This document shows positions 10,381 through 21,488 of a stretch of DNA of 64,000 bases, piece by piece (positions within the stretch are counted from its first letter, which is position 1; every line of letters starts with the position of its first letter). The DNA comes from Sphaerosporella brunnea. Lineage: Eukaryota; Ascomycota; Pezizomycetes; Pezizales; Pyronemataceae. The DNA lies in the NCBI GenBank assembly GCA_008704415.1, contig VXIS01000243.1, positions 1-64,000 on the forward strand. Direction: 5' to 3'. A program made the translations under genes and the position numbers. The notes beneath the pieces were generated by a model. The model searched no databases. It had not been told where the DNA came from and saw nothing but the letters and a program-made list of their open reading frames with translations.

Positions 10381-10923
10381 TCAATCTGCCACGCAACGCC
10401 GCTTGGTGGCCCGCTCTTTCCCGCCTGGAGTTGTATTTTCCCCGACAATGTTGCCGAGAACCTCAACCTTCACGCTGTTTTCATTGACAATCTTGGTGAG
10501 AGCCTGAGGCTTCACGGACTGTGCCACATTGCCTAGATGGGTCGATAGGGTGTCGATTTTGGAACCTAGGGTGTCGAACGACCGCTTTGGGTACATCATG
10601 GACGGCGCAAAACCGGTGTCGGTCGGAGCGGTGTTTTCCTTGACGATCTTGGCGAGAGCCTCAGGCTTCACTGCGTTTTCCTTAACGATCGCTGCCAGAG
10701 TGTCAGGCTTGACTGCCTGTTCTACGCTGCCGACACTGGCCGCTTTAGCTTTCAGTATCTCTAAGATGGCGGCGGCGGTGGTGGTGATGGCATTAGAAGA
10801 AGAAGAGGCACCGTCAATCACCAGAGAAGAAGATGAAGCAGAAGAGTGTGCAAGGAGATTGCACTCCCAGTGGTGCCGCCGGTTCAAGCGCGGGAGAATA
10901 ATCAGTGGCGCACTGTCCAGCAC
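10381..10923 (-). CDS. VKPE-family protein, copy C
   Basis: The longest uninterrupted member of the family, ~180 codons on the minus strand. A Ser/Ala-rich linker is followed by four copies of the 13-residue motif: VKPDTLAAIVKEN, VKPEALAKIVKEN, VKPQALTKIVNEN and VKVEVLGNIVGEN. After the second comes the spacer TAPTDTGFAPSMMYPKRSFD with a leucine-rich heptad-like stretch. The C-terminus is ERATKRRCVAD, a basic NLS-like end shared with copy A. The N-terminal GWWR block is not found upstream, so the true start or upstream exons are unknown. Function is unknown; the motif and heptads suggest a structural or self-associating nuclear protein, which is inference. Confidence 0.5.
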   Translation of the reverse strand: MLDSAPLIILPRLNRRHHWECNLLAHSSASSSSLVIDGASSSSNAITTTAAAILEILKAKAASVGSVEQAVKPDTLAAIVKENAVKPEALAKIVKENTAPTDTGFAPSMMYPKRSFDTLGSKIDTLSTHLGNVAQSVKPQALTKIVNENSVKVEVLGNIVGENTTPGGKERATKRRCVAD

Positions 10924-11274
10924 TCAGTCCATATCGCCAAGGACGGATAAATCTCCCCCACGTCCTTGACTCCTGTGGCCGCCTTGGCAAGCTGGTTGCT
11001 TCCCGACGTATCTATTGTCCACAGCGGATGCTGGATCGGTCCGCTGGCAAATACCGCAAGAGCCGCAAACGGCGCTTCCAAGAGACAGGCATCGCCTCTC
11101 AGTTGTTTTGATTCTGGTACTATTAGCTGCACGGCTAACTGAATCCTCGCACGGATGAACACGACCAAGTCTGATACGCCGTATGCGTTCAATCTGCAGG
11201 GTGTGACCGGATTCAAATCATATCCAGTGTTCCAGTGTGGACCGCATCCAGACGTAGAGCGAATATATTCAGTT

Positions 11275-11622
11275 TTACACAGTGAAAATGTTTTTTTCTT
11301 CGTAAGCGGGCCTTGATCGCGGGCTGATTAATTGGTTTTCAGTGTACCCGTTTGGGCCTCGTAGGGTATTTCCCAGAGCAAGTGCGCTCGCATGGTATTC
11401 CACCATGCCTGGCGGACAGTCCCGCTTTAGGTTGAGCCCGCGTCTGACTTGTGGACGGCTGTCATCAAGCTGCTTCGTGCCACAGCCGGGGTTGTAGTGA
11501 TGCAACTTGAAACCTGAGATTTCTACCATATAAATCTCACAGCATGTTTGTGTCTTGCGCAGATCACAGGGAGCGGCACAATAATGCGAAAGACCAAATC
11601 GTGTCCCAGTATGGGTGTCCAA
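11275..11622 (-). CDS. Cys-rich hypothetical ORF
   Basis: A 115-codon frame contains Cys in the pattern HYCAAPCDL, TQTCCEIYMV, YNPGCGTKQL and KRDCPPG. The content is protein-like and resembles the cysteine density of small secreted fungal proteins. It has no ATG at its start. The same frame continues upstream, across a single TAG, into a 238-codon open stretch (11,626-12,342). It could be the distal exon of a gene or a pseudogene with one nonsense change. No family is recognised. Confidence 0.3.
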   Translation of the reverse strand: MDTHTGTRFGLSHYCAAPCDLRKTQTCCEIYMVEISGFKLHHYNPGCGTKQLDDSRPQVRRGLNLKRDCPPGMVEYHASALALGNTLRGPNGYTENQLISPRSRPAYEEKNIFTV

Positions 11623-11625
11623 CCT

Positions 11626-12342
11626 CTATAGCACCAGCAATACTCTCACCGTCACCTGACGAATCAACATACAGGCAAACGGAGATGCTGAGCACAAAGT
11701 GAGGCGAATCCACCCCAGCTCGAAGGAAAGCATCAATTTCGCCTGAACGGAGTTATGTGACTTGGGCAATGCAAGATGCATGCAAGCTGGACGGCTGAAG
11801 GAAGCAGACCCAGGTGGAGCTGCCGCAGTGCCGTCGATGATCGTAGTCCGCCCTGTGCCCATCAAGCCGTTGCCGAGCGTTGACGCGTTATGGGGAAATG
11901 CACACGGATCAGCAGGGCAAGGGTTGCCAGCAACCGCGCTGGGTTGCAAGCACGCAAGGCATGACTCGCCGCACCGCTGAAACTCCACGCGGAAATGCCT
12001 GGGAATGTGAGGGTGTATGCGGGAAACCACTCCGATGGGCTTGGTATTTGTGGTTCCAATGAATATGAGCGATACCTGCGTTGAAGGGTTGCGAATGCAG
12101 GCTACGACTGAAGATCCCGATGTTGCAGAGAAACCGCCTGTGATTCTTGATTTTGTAAGAGAACACCGTCTGGAATGAGTGCCCACGGATTTCAGTGGAA
12201 ACTGCATGTCGGCCCAAGAGAAACACACGGTGATACGCCTCACACAATTTATACGGCGTGGCGTATCAAGCGCGAGGGCGTCACACAGGGTGACGGGGAG
12301 AAGTGTCCCGGTGGTGCAAAACGATTGCGGGGCGAAAATCAA
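11626..12342 (-). CDS. Hypothetical ORF, in frame with the Cys-rich ORF
   Basis: A 238-codon stretch is open on the minus strand and separated from the 11,275-11,622 frame by one TAG and one AGG codon. It has several cysteines but no recognisable domain, and it starts at a non-ATG codon. Length alone is its main support. Overlapping frames on the same strand look equally protein-like, so the assignment is weak. Confidence 0.2.
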   Translation of the reverse strand: MIFAPQSFCTTGTLLPVTLCDALALDTPRRINCVRRITVCFSWADMQFPLKSVGTHSRRCSLTKSRITGGFSATSGSSVVACIRNPSTQVSLIFIGTTNTKPIGVVSRIHPHIPRHFRVEFQRCGESCLACLQPSAVAGNPCPADPCAFPHNASTLGNGLMGTGRTTIIDGTAAAPPGSASFSRPACMHLALPKSHNSVQAKLMLSFELGWIRLTLCSASPFACMLIRQVTVRVLLVL

Positions 12343-13510
12343 CCGCTTATCTGTAACCTTTTCTTGTGATTATATTGATCCGCTGTTTCACAGACGCAAA
12401 TAAGGTCAGAACCTTTTGTGTATCGGAATTGATAAATACCAAGAGGAAACTCGAATACAGGTCACTGATCAACTCAGTAATTATTGATGATAGTCGATAC
12501 AATCGGGGCTGCTCGAAAGTCGGTATCGCAAGAAGAGAAAAAGAATGAATGTAGGAAAAGCTCGCACCTGGTATAGCCAACGATTCTTAGTACATGATGT
12601 CATTGCAGCTGTGTGGCAAAGTCGTGAACAAGGAAAGAATGGTCATAAGACCTACACAGTCTGACTTGCGAAAACTAAAAGATTCCGAAGTGACGTAGTA
12701 ACGAAAGGGGGAGAAACTGATAGAAACATGACGTAGTAATGAAAGGTAAAGAAATTCGTAGAATAATGACATCATACCATTGTTACTGTAACATAGTAAG
12801 GAAATACGGAAGACAGAAACCATAGAAAGTGTAATAATCTTACATTATCGACACATTGCGGAGACGCCGGTCGACATCCAATTGCGGGAAACCTGCGCCG
12901 TGCCCACGTCTGCTGAACTGTGTTTGGTTGAACTATCCTGAAGGCACCAGCCTACCCTATTCTCATTGCCACTGCCTGTGCATGCATTTGATTGCGTCGC
13001 CAGCACCGAGAACGAGGGACAGTGAATAGTTACCCATAATTGCGCTCGTCATTCTGTATCGCTCTGAACGTGATGTACTATGTCTGTCTTTGGCAATGAA
13101 GCGCAGTACCTCTATTCATCGTGTGGAGAAGCCGCGGGGGTTTACGAATGGTCCAGATACTCGTCTGTGCCATTGCTGGATGGTCTAGATTATTCAATCC
13201 TAAGCCGCAAAGGGCTGGCCTGAAATTACCAACAAGAGCTCTGTGGTCTAAACTGCAGGCATCCGCATCGCGTTTGTCACATCGCAACATTGGATTATGT
13301 ATGGCGGTCCCGCACGTCCCTACACGCTCACTCCGCCTAGATACCTACTCGGCCCGCTTGTATCTGGAGAAACGACCCAAACATTCACCATGCGATGGAC
13401 TTCCAAATAAACCGCTTTTGCTTTAAACTTCGCAAGACCATCAAACATCGTGCATTACAAACATCTACCCACAAATCGCAAACCACAGGACGAGCTTAAA
13501 CTCTCGCCTT
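12343..13510. other. AT-richer spacer with short degenerate repeats
   Basis: At 12,690-12,830 the words ACGTAGTAATGAAAGG and ACATAGTAAGGAAATAC recur with variations, suggesting a small decayed tandem repeat. No gene is supported elsewhere in the stretch. Confidence 0.4.
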
Positions 13511-13516
13511 CCCAAC

Positions 13517-13648
13517 ATGTCCTGCATCCCATCCATGAACGGCCTGTATGCCAAGTCCTCCAATGAGCTCGATGTCTTTCAAACCATTCCCACCATTGAC
13601 CAGATTGCAGGACTCGCTTCAACCGGGCAGCCCAAGTCACACTGGGGT
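13517..13648 (+). CDS. Putative first exon, unknown protein
   Basis: From ATG 13,517 (context CCCAACATG) a 44-codon frame reads MSCIPSMNGLYAKSSNELDV and onward. It ends exactly at a consensus donor GTAAGT (13,649). A pyrimidine- and CA-rich leader precedes it. I could not find a following exon that stays open for long, so the gene may be short, truncated or false. No family is recognised. Confidence 0.3.
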
Positions 13649-13699
13649 GTAAGTTTGCCCAATGTATAGGCTGTTAATGGCACAAAGCCAAGTCCCAAG

Positions 13700-15690
13700 C
13701 ACACGTTGCCAGGGCAATCACGGGCCATTCACTATATCGTGGCGAATTGATGCTGACCCGTTATCAAGGTCCCCGGGTCCGTTGCCCAAAGTATGTAGAG
13801 GCGCGATATCAAAAATGGGTGATGAGAGGGAAGGCAGGTTTTGCCTGCTGGCCCAATGGCCTGTAACGATGCTGATTCGTGAATCTTGCTTGTATAGGTT
13901 CGTAGAATTTGCGCAACCGTTTGCCATTGACACTGCCTTCTATCGGCATTGTATCGACGCATGGTTAGGTGGATTCATTAGAGAATTTCTTTCCCTCCTT
14001 TTGTTTGAGGGGTAGAGATCTGGTCACGGATGGGGTTTCATTTTAATTTTATCTGTTGTCCTTGTTTGTCTTCTACCGGTCCCTTTGTTCAATGTGCTTG
14101 CCTTCCGGCTGTAAGAGGTGCGTTTTCCCTGTGCGGAGCTTGTTGGCGGGCGAGGTTGTCGTGTGGCATCAACCAGACGTGCTTCCAGGCTGCAAGACGT
14201 GTCGAGTGAGCAATAAACAGCATCGCTGGCGCCCGGTTGGTGCTCTCCGGCTGGTGGATGTTCCCATTTCCTGCGTTGGAGGGGTTGCTGCCATTGTCTC
14301 TGGCGTAGGCAAGAGTCCGGCCCGTCAAACCAACTATTGATGATGTGTGTTCCAACACCAAATCCTGGTGACTATCATCTATCGTCAGCCAAGCGCACAA
14401 GAATATCGAAACGGTTGGCTGCCGAGCTCTTCAGAATTGCTTGTACAAATGCTTGGAATACGAAGAATCGCCCGCCATGGGACGAGCGATGACAGGATGA
14501 GGGTGAGTCCAGTGCGCTTGGGGCGGCGGGTCAGTATTGGGACCTGTAACTTCGGCAGGTTGCGCTTCTTGGGTGGCAGCTTTCGAGATGGAGCGAAAAA
14601 CATGGCCGCGCATTCGCCGGGCTTAGTATTATGCCCGGAATGAGATAGAAGGAATCAAAGCTACGCTCAAGAGGAGAAGAAAGGACGAAACCCTCACGGG
14701 GGACAAAAACCTCTCCGACAGTTGAGTTGCCCTTTCTTCCACTTTTTGGGGCCCTGCAGTATGCCACTTGCGCTTAGGGTTCACGTTTGCACATCGTTCC
14801 TGTTCATGTTCTGAGGAGAGAGCGAAGAAGGAAATAAGGTAAAACAGAGTGTTTATGGCTCTGCTGTGTTTGACCCAATTTTCGCCGACAATGTGGCCAA
14901 GAGTTTGGCAGAGTGCAGCCTTGTGGAGCAGGAGGGCTGGACTGTGCACCCAGCATACGTGTTCTAGTTGACATTGCCCTATCAATCGAAATCTTTCTGC
15001 AGATCTGGTTTGTGCAAGACGACTGTTGGTATGCCAGGCTTGCATGCTTATTTGTTCGCGAACATAAAAACTCGGCTGTGAAAATTGATTGTATATGAGA
15101 AGCTATCACTTCCGGTCCAGAGCGTCTCAAAAACCCTGATCCAGCACGTCCCGGGACCGCTGTCAGTTTGAGAGCGTTGAAACGGCGGTGCTGGTTATCC
15201 AGCATTGCTTCACAACGCCACACATCAACCTCCCACCCCCAGCTTCCCGTCCTGAAGGTGCTGGATCTCGTTGTTTGCAATGCCTTTGACCACACGTGGT
15301 GGATTTTACTTTTCGATGAATTTTAATGGTCGAGGATTGATCATAAACCGCGGTCAACCCTCCATTCCCTCTTGTTACATGCTCCGGAAGAAACACGACA
15401 AAACCGGCGGTGGACCCTTGGTTCCGTTCAGGCCTGTGCTGCAAAATGCGTCGCCTCCTCCCCGGTTGGTCGCCGGGCCCTCATCAGGTCTTCCCCGCAA
15501 CGCCGCCATTCCTAGATGGACTCCTGCTGCGGTTGGCTTTGACTTGTCGATGTATCTGCAGAGCTGACACTGATGCATCAACTCCCAGAGGCGGCCATTG
15601 CTGAAACACCCAGGCAGTGTTGCACGATGAAGACAAGCAGCGCTGTTTCTTGCACAAAAATCCCTGGGGACTGGGGTATACTTGCTGAAT
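13700..15690. other. No supported gene
   Basis: Overlapping frames occur on both strands without recognisable motifs. Near 14,880 the minus strand reads QTLGHIVGENW, and the DNA around TTTTCGCCGACAATGTGGCC is close to the region of VKPE copy C that encodes LGNIVGEN. A very decayed VKPE fragment may therefore lie here. Nothing else can be supported. Confidence 0.35.
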
Positions 15691-15739
15691 GCTCTCGATA
15701 ACAGCCTCCAGTGACCTGGCCGAAATTCTGAGCTCATCC

Positions 15740-15905
15740 CATAGAGAATAAAGGCCGCAAGCAAATTTTGATCCGGACAATCGCAGAACCCCGCGTGTGT
15801 CCCCATGGGGGGACAGATTTGAATACAGCAGAACGATGAGCGTCCTTCGATGCCCTATATCTGAAAGTGTGAGCGCATTCCATACGGAGTAAAGGCTGTT
15901 ATGGT
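15740..15905 (-). repeat. Single inverted unit of the 'CCCCCCATGGATGG' repeat
   Basis: The words GGGGGGACAGATTTGAATAC, CCTATATCTGAAAGTGTGAG and CATTCCATACGGAGTAAAGG occur in the reverse orientation and order of the tandem array at 21.5-23.06 kb. It is one dispersed unit of that family. No coding potential. Confidence 0.65.
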
Positions 15906-16153
15906 GCAGGCGGCCTCAAACGGACCCGGCTGCAGGCTCAGCTAGGTGGAGACAGCGACGACTGTCTATCAACTGATTACGGCGTGTGAACTCAGCGGAA
16001 ACCTTCCTCCCGTGCCCTAAATAAGATTCGCTCTGTACGACTGAGGGCCGCGCTTCCACCAGTCATATGGCCAGCTGCACAGCTTAGTCTTGTTGTCATG
16101 GTGAAATTACTATTTTTCCCCGCAGCCAGCAAGAGCCGCAGGCATTAACAACA

Positions 16154-17371
16154 ATGACGAGACCAAGCAAAAGGACAATCATTTCACGACAACCTAAAGC
16201 TATTGGCAAGCGCAGGCGTCTAGCTGAGGCTGAAGCTGAGGCTGTGTTTTCGGATGAGGTGGAGAACGAAGGAGAGCCGAAAGAGGATGGCGAGGCAGAA
16301 GAGAACAACGAGGCAGAAGAGGACGACAGTAACCGGGAGGCCGTACATAAATCCCTCGAGACCTACATCAACACGTTTCAAGTCCACAATGGTGCAGACC
16401 CCGACCCTGACAGCAGACATGGCCTCGGGTGTCAAGACCGAATCCGGTTGAGCTTCTCAAAGCAGCCCTTGCAGATATGAAGAAGCTGCTTTCATCCGCA
16501 CCGAGATTAAACATGGTTGGTTTATTGACTCCTGGGGTATCCGCCGCTCGCAGAAAATTCATATCATGCGGACTCCCCTCCGCACCCCCCCCCTCTCCAC
16601 GCCGATATCGAAGGACTGTTGGGTCCGCAATTCGCCGCCCTCAAGGAAGGATACGATGCCAGCATGGCCAGTTTGGTCACGATCGTACTTGAGCTGAAAG
16701 GTACGGTCGACAAGCTCTCCACACAGAACGATGAGCTTCTGGTTCGGCTCAAGGGGCTCGAAGCGATGAGCCCTCGAACCACGATGGTATCACACGGGGC
16801 GACCCAGACATCGCCCCCGCCATGGGTCGCCAATTCTGCCACCCAGACGCTGTCCGCACCCCCGCCCCCGCCCGCAACGACGGCGGCGGAATCGCCGGCA
16901 GCTCCACCTGCGCCAAAGTCGAAACATAAGCGCTCCGGGCCGCCTAGCCCGGCGCAGAAACCGACAAAGCACGCACGGGAGATCTCTCCCCCTCCCTCCC
17001 TGATGCATTCGAAGCATGCGGGGCCGAGTGACGCACTGGTCTCGGTGCGCCAAACGCCGGGCACGCGAGATGCGCCAGCCCCGTCCGCCCCCCGCGATGA
17101 GGCTGAGGCGAAAGAGGGATGGAAGAAAGTTGAGAGAAAGAAGCGCAGGCGGCCCTTGGGCCGTACTGCGGCACAGTCAGCCGGGAAGAGCGTCCCGTCC
17201 TGGGCCCAAGTGGCCGGTGACGGAGCCGTGTGCTTCAACTTCTACATAGGAGGAGGAGCGGGCTACACCAAGCCACGCACGACGCGCAAACCCCAGGGGG
17301 GCAAAAAGAAGGAGAAGGAGAAGGGGAAGGGGAAGGAGAGGGAGCAGCGGGCTCCGGACGCGCGGGGTTGA
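16154..17371 (+). pseudogene. LINE ORF1 (Gag-like), decayed N-terminus
   Basis: The ATG at 16,154 starts a basic then acidic segment (GKRRRLAEAEAEA), followed by a piece with ELLKAALADMKKLL in another frame. From 16,531 the frame is open to the stop at 17,371. This part has a coiled-coil-like helix (LVTIVLELKGTVDKLSTQND), long Pro/Ala-rich stretches, and a basic segment EGWKKVERKKRRR followed by VPSWAQVA. Helix, then Pro-rich linker, then KKxxR-SWAQVA is typical of fungal non-LTR ORF1 proteins, which bind the element RNA. The tail is Lys/Glu-rich, encoded by GGAGAA repeats. The N-terminal half has at least one frameshift. A second relic lies at 20.5-21.2 kb. Confidence 0.65.
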
Positions 17372-17545
17372 AGAGGGGTGACACACAGTCTTTTCTGTAT
17401 ACTTTTTGCGATTTCCTTGATTTTATTTCCTTCGGAGGAGCAGGCCCCAGAGTAGGACCCCGAGCCTAGGGGTAGCGATGATTCTGTTTTACCTATGTCA
17501 TGGCCGCAAGCGGCCGAATACAATATGATTAAAACAAAAAAATGT
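17372..17545 (+). mobile_element. LINE 3' end and A-rich tail directly after ORF1
   Basis: CGAGCCTAGGGGTAGCG (17,461) and GGCCGCAAGCGGCCGAATA are followed by ATGATTAAAACAAAAAAA. The same 3' end follows ORF2 in the LINE copies ending near 50,393 (plus) and 34,201 (minus strand). Here it follows ORF1 after only ~90 bp, so all of ORF2 is missing. This copy is an ORF1-only derivative. Confidence 0.75.
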
Positions 17546-18180
17546 CAAGGTGGCCCAGGGCATGGGAAAGGTCCTGCGTGAGCGTGGGCTGTGCCAGAGA
17601 GGGCGTGTGCTCTTGCAGTGCTCGATGCCGAATCCCAACCACAGCCAAAGAACCAAACGGGTTAAAAACCCCACCCGTGCAGAGTGTTGTGCAGCGCCGA
17701 AACTGCTGTGCGACGGCCATCCTGTCGGCGCAGCCAGATTTCAAGGCAGAGAGAAACCGCCTAGAGGAAGCAGCAGAGGAAGCAGGACACATTGCCCTGT
17801 TTTATCCCCAATATCATCGTGAAATGAATTGGATAGAATATTACTGGGGCGCTTGCAAGAAATATCGCTGCAAGCACTGCACATATAACCTCCCTGGTAT
17901 TTGTCTCCCCGCTAGGGCGATCACCGAGCAGTAGCGGTAGAGGCTCCCGCATCGCATGCAATTCAGACTAACGTCTTTGCACAACCAGGACTACGCCAGG
18001 CTATTCCAAACGCGCTGGAATCTGTTAAGCCATCGTTGATTTTCAACTATTGGAGACGCACCCAGCGCATCATCCAGGCTTACCGGGAAGGGGCTGTGTT
18101 TGGCGACAATCAGTATAAGGAACGGGTTTATCAGTGTCACCGATTCGTTTCACAGCGAGAGCCAGAGACAGACTCTGCGG
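17546..18180 (+). pseudogene. DDE transposase C-terminal part (decayed)
   Basis: Three frame segments can be joined by homology. The first is KVLRERGLCQRGRVLLQCS. The second is AILSAQPDFKAERNRLEEA with HIALFYPQYHREMNWIEYYW, where NWIEYYW is the final catalytic Glu region of DDE enzymes. The third is SLIFNYWRRTQRIIQAYREG with a VYQCHRFV end. This is the tail of a DDE-superfamily transposase common in larger fungi, which would cut and paste its own element. Frameshifts near 17,715 and 17,900 disable it. It begins directly behind the LINE tail, so the LINE may have landed in it. No terminal repeats were found. Confidence 0.7.
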
Positions 18181-18268
18181 GGTCACACTCGGTGGGGGCA
18201 GCAGGAATGGAGACAGCAGGAACGGGGACAGCAGGAACGGGGGCGGCTGCAGCGGCGGGAGAGGCATG
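18178..18268 (+). repeat. 15-bp minisatellite
   Basis: A unit close to GACAGCAGGAACGGG is repeated about three to four times with drift, ending in a GGC-rich stretch. It sits at the end of the DDE transposase relic and encodes Gly/Thr/Ala-rich low complexity. Confidence 0.7.
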
Positions 18269-18424
18269 ACGACAGGTTTACATAAAATTGACTCTCAGGA
18301 TCCCCACCACTTCGCACGCTTCAACCACTTTCTGCGCCCCCCGCACGCTATTAAAGTCACGGAAACTCTCAGCGCAACTTTCAGCGAAGGGTCGGTTGAA
18401 ATCTACCTGCACCACATAACATTT

Positions 18425-18600
18425 TGACCCGGAAGCGACAGAACCCACCTCGGGGCCAGCCCACATAACGGCCATCCATGGGGGGATAGATTTGGATACA
18501 GGATAAAGACGGGCGTTCTTTCATGCCCAATATCTGAGAGTTTGAGCTCATTCCATACAGAGTACAGGCTGGTATTACATTTTGACCCCGACAGGCACAG
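18425..18600 (-). repeat. Inverted unit of the 'CCCCCCATGGATGG' repeat
   Basis: CCATCCATGGGGGGATAGAT, CCCAATATCTGAGAGTTTGA and CATTCCATACAGAGTACAGG recur in the same order as at 15.74 kb, reversed relative to the 21.5-kb array. Flanking ACATTTTGACC words on both sides mark a full unit plus the start of the next. Confidence 0.7.
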
Positions 18601-19059
18601 GAACCTGCTAGGCGCACGATCGTGAATCTTCCCTGCCGCTGGTGGACGCTGACAATGCAAAACATACATGCGCACTGCCAGCCACGCACGCCGTCGCAGT
18701 TGTGTCGGCACCTCGTCACCATCACCGACGGAGAGAGAGGGAACCGTGAGTTTCCCGAATCCCGATACCCCCACGTAGATTTTCAGTACCACCGCCAGCC
18801 ACCGTTGCAACCTACCGCCATACACCACCACCAACGCTGGCAAACAACCACCAACGATTGAGAGGGCGCACGCGGGCAAAAGCATCCCCACCACTGACTC
18901 ACGCAAAACTTCGACCGCAAGCGTGACTCAGCAACTTCCGAGCGAAACACCGTATGTTTCGCTCTATCTGTGTGACTACACACGAACCGGACTCCAACGT
19001 CGCCGCCGCACTGCGTAGGAACATAATTTGCGCCACGAGCGGGGTTCATCCAAGAAGGT

Positions 19060-19350
19060 TCAAATTGCGCACTCGCAAGCCGCACCTTTAATGCCAAAGC
19101 AAACCATTCCTGCCCAAGCATCGCGCATCACTTGACCCATCTGCCAATTGTCACGATAGCAAACCACCGATCGCACCGGCCTCTGGAGGCTTCCCTGCGT
19201 AGCCTTGTCCGGATCCGCAACCGCAGTCCAGCGGCCGTCGTAGATCCGCACGACCACATCATGTTGCACCAACAGGTTGACCTTCCACTCGTCATGGTCA
19301 GCGCCCAGAGCCCCAAGAAACCGCCTCTCGACGAACGATTTGACCTGCGG
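19060..19350 (-). pseudogene. Fragment of an unrecognised protein
   Basis: The minus strand is open for about 95 codons with protein-like content: VKSFVERRFLGALGAD, EWKVNLLVQHDVVVRIYDG and RWTAVADPDKATQ. Upstream, a stretch around GGATAGTCCGTAGGATTTCC also occurs near 20,475, so it probably belongs to a dispersed element. No family is recognised and no start is visible. Confidence 0.35.
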
Positions 19351-19499
19351 GATGGTTGTAGCCCGGAAATCCTACGGACTATCCAACCCACTATCCGAAC
19401 CTCGAGTGATACCGCGCGGCTACGCGCCTCGCGCGGGCACATGACTGTCACTCCATCTGGCAGCCGCTCTCGTGCGCTTAGCCTACCCACTCCGAAGGT

Positions 19500-20450
19500 T
19501 TGAGCCTCTCTCTTTCCACCTTTACACTTCACAACACCGCCCTCCCTCCAGTTGACCCGGGTGAATCTCCCGGTTGCGTCTCCACTGCTTCCACGCCGTC
19601 CAAGTCTTCAGCCTCACAACTACCACTGCCGAAAGCGAGGGTGACAGCTGCTACCGCGACTGCATTGTCGCTTACAACCGCGGCAACAACTGCGGTTCAA
19701 CGCCGATCGAATACGCAGGAAGAACTATCCTCAGTCTCTTCCGCGGACCGAGCATTACGTGGCAGAGACGGGCCAGCATCTTTTTGTCAAGAAGGCATAT
19801 GCAGCGGAGAGTTGCACCGGATGTTTATGTTTGTCCACCCCTCAAGGCCGATCCTCGCTCGTTGTTTGCTAAACGTCGACGGCATGGCGAGAGTAGTGTG
19901 AAACGACTGTCAGCCGGGACACTTCCGGATGGTATAGAGAAATGGTCGTGAGCCATTGCGGCCAGTCTGGTAATACTTACCCTACAAGGCCTAGGCGTCC
20001 CCAGGCTCCCCAATGCCGCGAAACGATCTTGCCGATATTGTAACCGGGGACGGTGCAGGCCCATCGTGACCGAGTTCCGGGTCACCGGAGAAGCCGCCGC
20101 CTACAGGCAATAACTGTGAAGACCAGACCAAAGTGGGTGCCAGTGAGGGGCAACAAACTCATACTGAAGGCGTTCGAGGCGGCCGCCGGGCCTTTGGTAG
20201 ACGCGGTGCGTGGGGATGTCGATCAGGTTTCAACGGTGGAAGAGGAACGGTCCGCGGTGCACGTGGGTAGTCTCTTATGGGTGCTATTAACTTGTTGCAT
20301 TGGGTGTACCCCACAGCATCCCGGTGCACCGTCTCCCGTGATATGCTCGCCTCGAGTATATATCTCAGTGGTTATCAGGCCGCCGCTCAAGCGCACGAGC
20401 ACGGCTGCCGCGTGGAGAGCCCGCACGAGGCGTGTAGGCACGCGATAGCA
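19500..20450. other. No supported gene
   Basis: Open frames exist on both strands but carry no recognisable motif. The right part may be the 5' portion of the LINE ORF1 relic that becomes readable at about 20,500. Confidence 0.35.
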
Positions 20451-20499
20451 CGCGAGGCTTGGATAGTGGGTTGGATAGTCCGTAGGCTTTCCGGTTGTA

Positions 20500-21215
20500 G
20501 CCGAATATGTGGTTGCCGCGGACCTTGGGAAGCCCCAACACCCAGTGTCACAAGTGCGCGAAGTTTGGCTCGTCGGGATATACACGCAATCATACTCGGC
20601 CGGGATTTCTACTGACGCTCACAAGAGGCTAAGCTGCCCGAGTTCTCGCCAATTGGACCACATATCGCCGCTCTCACAGCAGGATATCAGGCCAAGATGG
20701 CCACTTTGGCCACGATCCTACTTGAGCCGGAAATACCGGTCGACACGCTCTCTGCCCGGAACGGAGAGCTTCTGGTTGGTTCGAGAGGCTGGAAGCGAAA
20801 ACTATTCAAACTGCAACGGGAAAACCGACGAAACACGAAGATGATATCTCCCCCCCGCCCTCTGTGATGCAGTCGAAGCATGCACGACCGAGCAACGCAA
20901 TCATCTCGCTGCGACCAGCCCGACCTGCGATATGCGCCAGCGCCGGAACTTCCCACGCGGCAAAGATGAAGGTAAACAGGGTGAACGAAGGTCGAGAGAA
21001 ACAAACGCCGCCAGCCTGTCATTGGGGGGAAGTGCGCCTTCCTGGCTCGGGAGACTGTGTGAGCGTCCCCATCTTCAGAGGAGGAGCAAGGGGCTCCAGG
21101 GACGAAGGAACGGGACACAGCCTTTTCTGTTTATGAACGGCCGTTTCCGTGGTTTCATTTCCTTGAGAGAGCTGCAGGCCGCACAGAAGGATGTATGGAC
21201 GACGGAGTAGCATAG
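20500..21215 (+). pseudogene. LINE ORF1, second decayed copy
   Basis: The order of segments follows ORF1 at 16.5-17.4 kb. A knuckle-like piece NTQCHKCAKFGSSGYTRN, in which the expected His is replaced, comes first. Then ATLATILLEPEIPVDTLSAR corresponds to the ORF1 helix, and a piece around SAPSWLG corresponds to SWAQVA. The GGAGGAGCAAGG stretch and the end ACACAGCCTTTTCTGT are shared as DNA. Many indels are present. The 3' tail with the GGCCGCAAGCGGCC palindrome is missing. Confidence 0.55.
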
Positions 21216-21488
21216 CCTCTTTCCTCTACATATCCCAGGAGGGCTTGGTACCGCCTTCAGGAACATGAGCACGAGCCATGTCCCTCGTGCTCACCGCGTT
21301 TCGTGTTGTGGGATTCATTCCCCTTCCAGGTCTCAAGCCCGAGTCTGCAGGTCGGCCTGGACGGTCCGCCATGGTCCAGTCAAGTCCGCACTCAGCATAG
21401 CCGTGAAACGATCCGGTCCGCAATTTATCCGGGACTGGAAAGCCTGGACCATGAGTTCAGACGGCTGCATTAGCCTGCAGTCCATCCG

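Noticed and set aside
16564..17238. Long minus-strand frame
   Set aside because: Antisense of LINE ORF1; composition follows the Pro/Ala codons of the sense strand.
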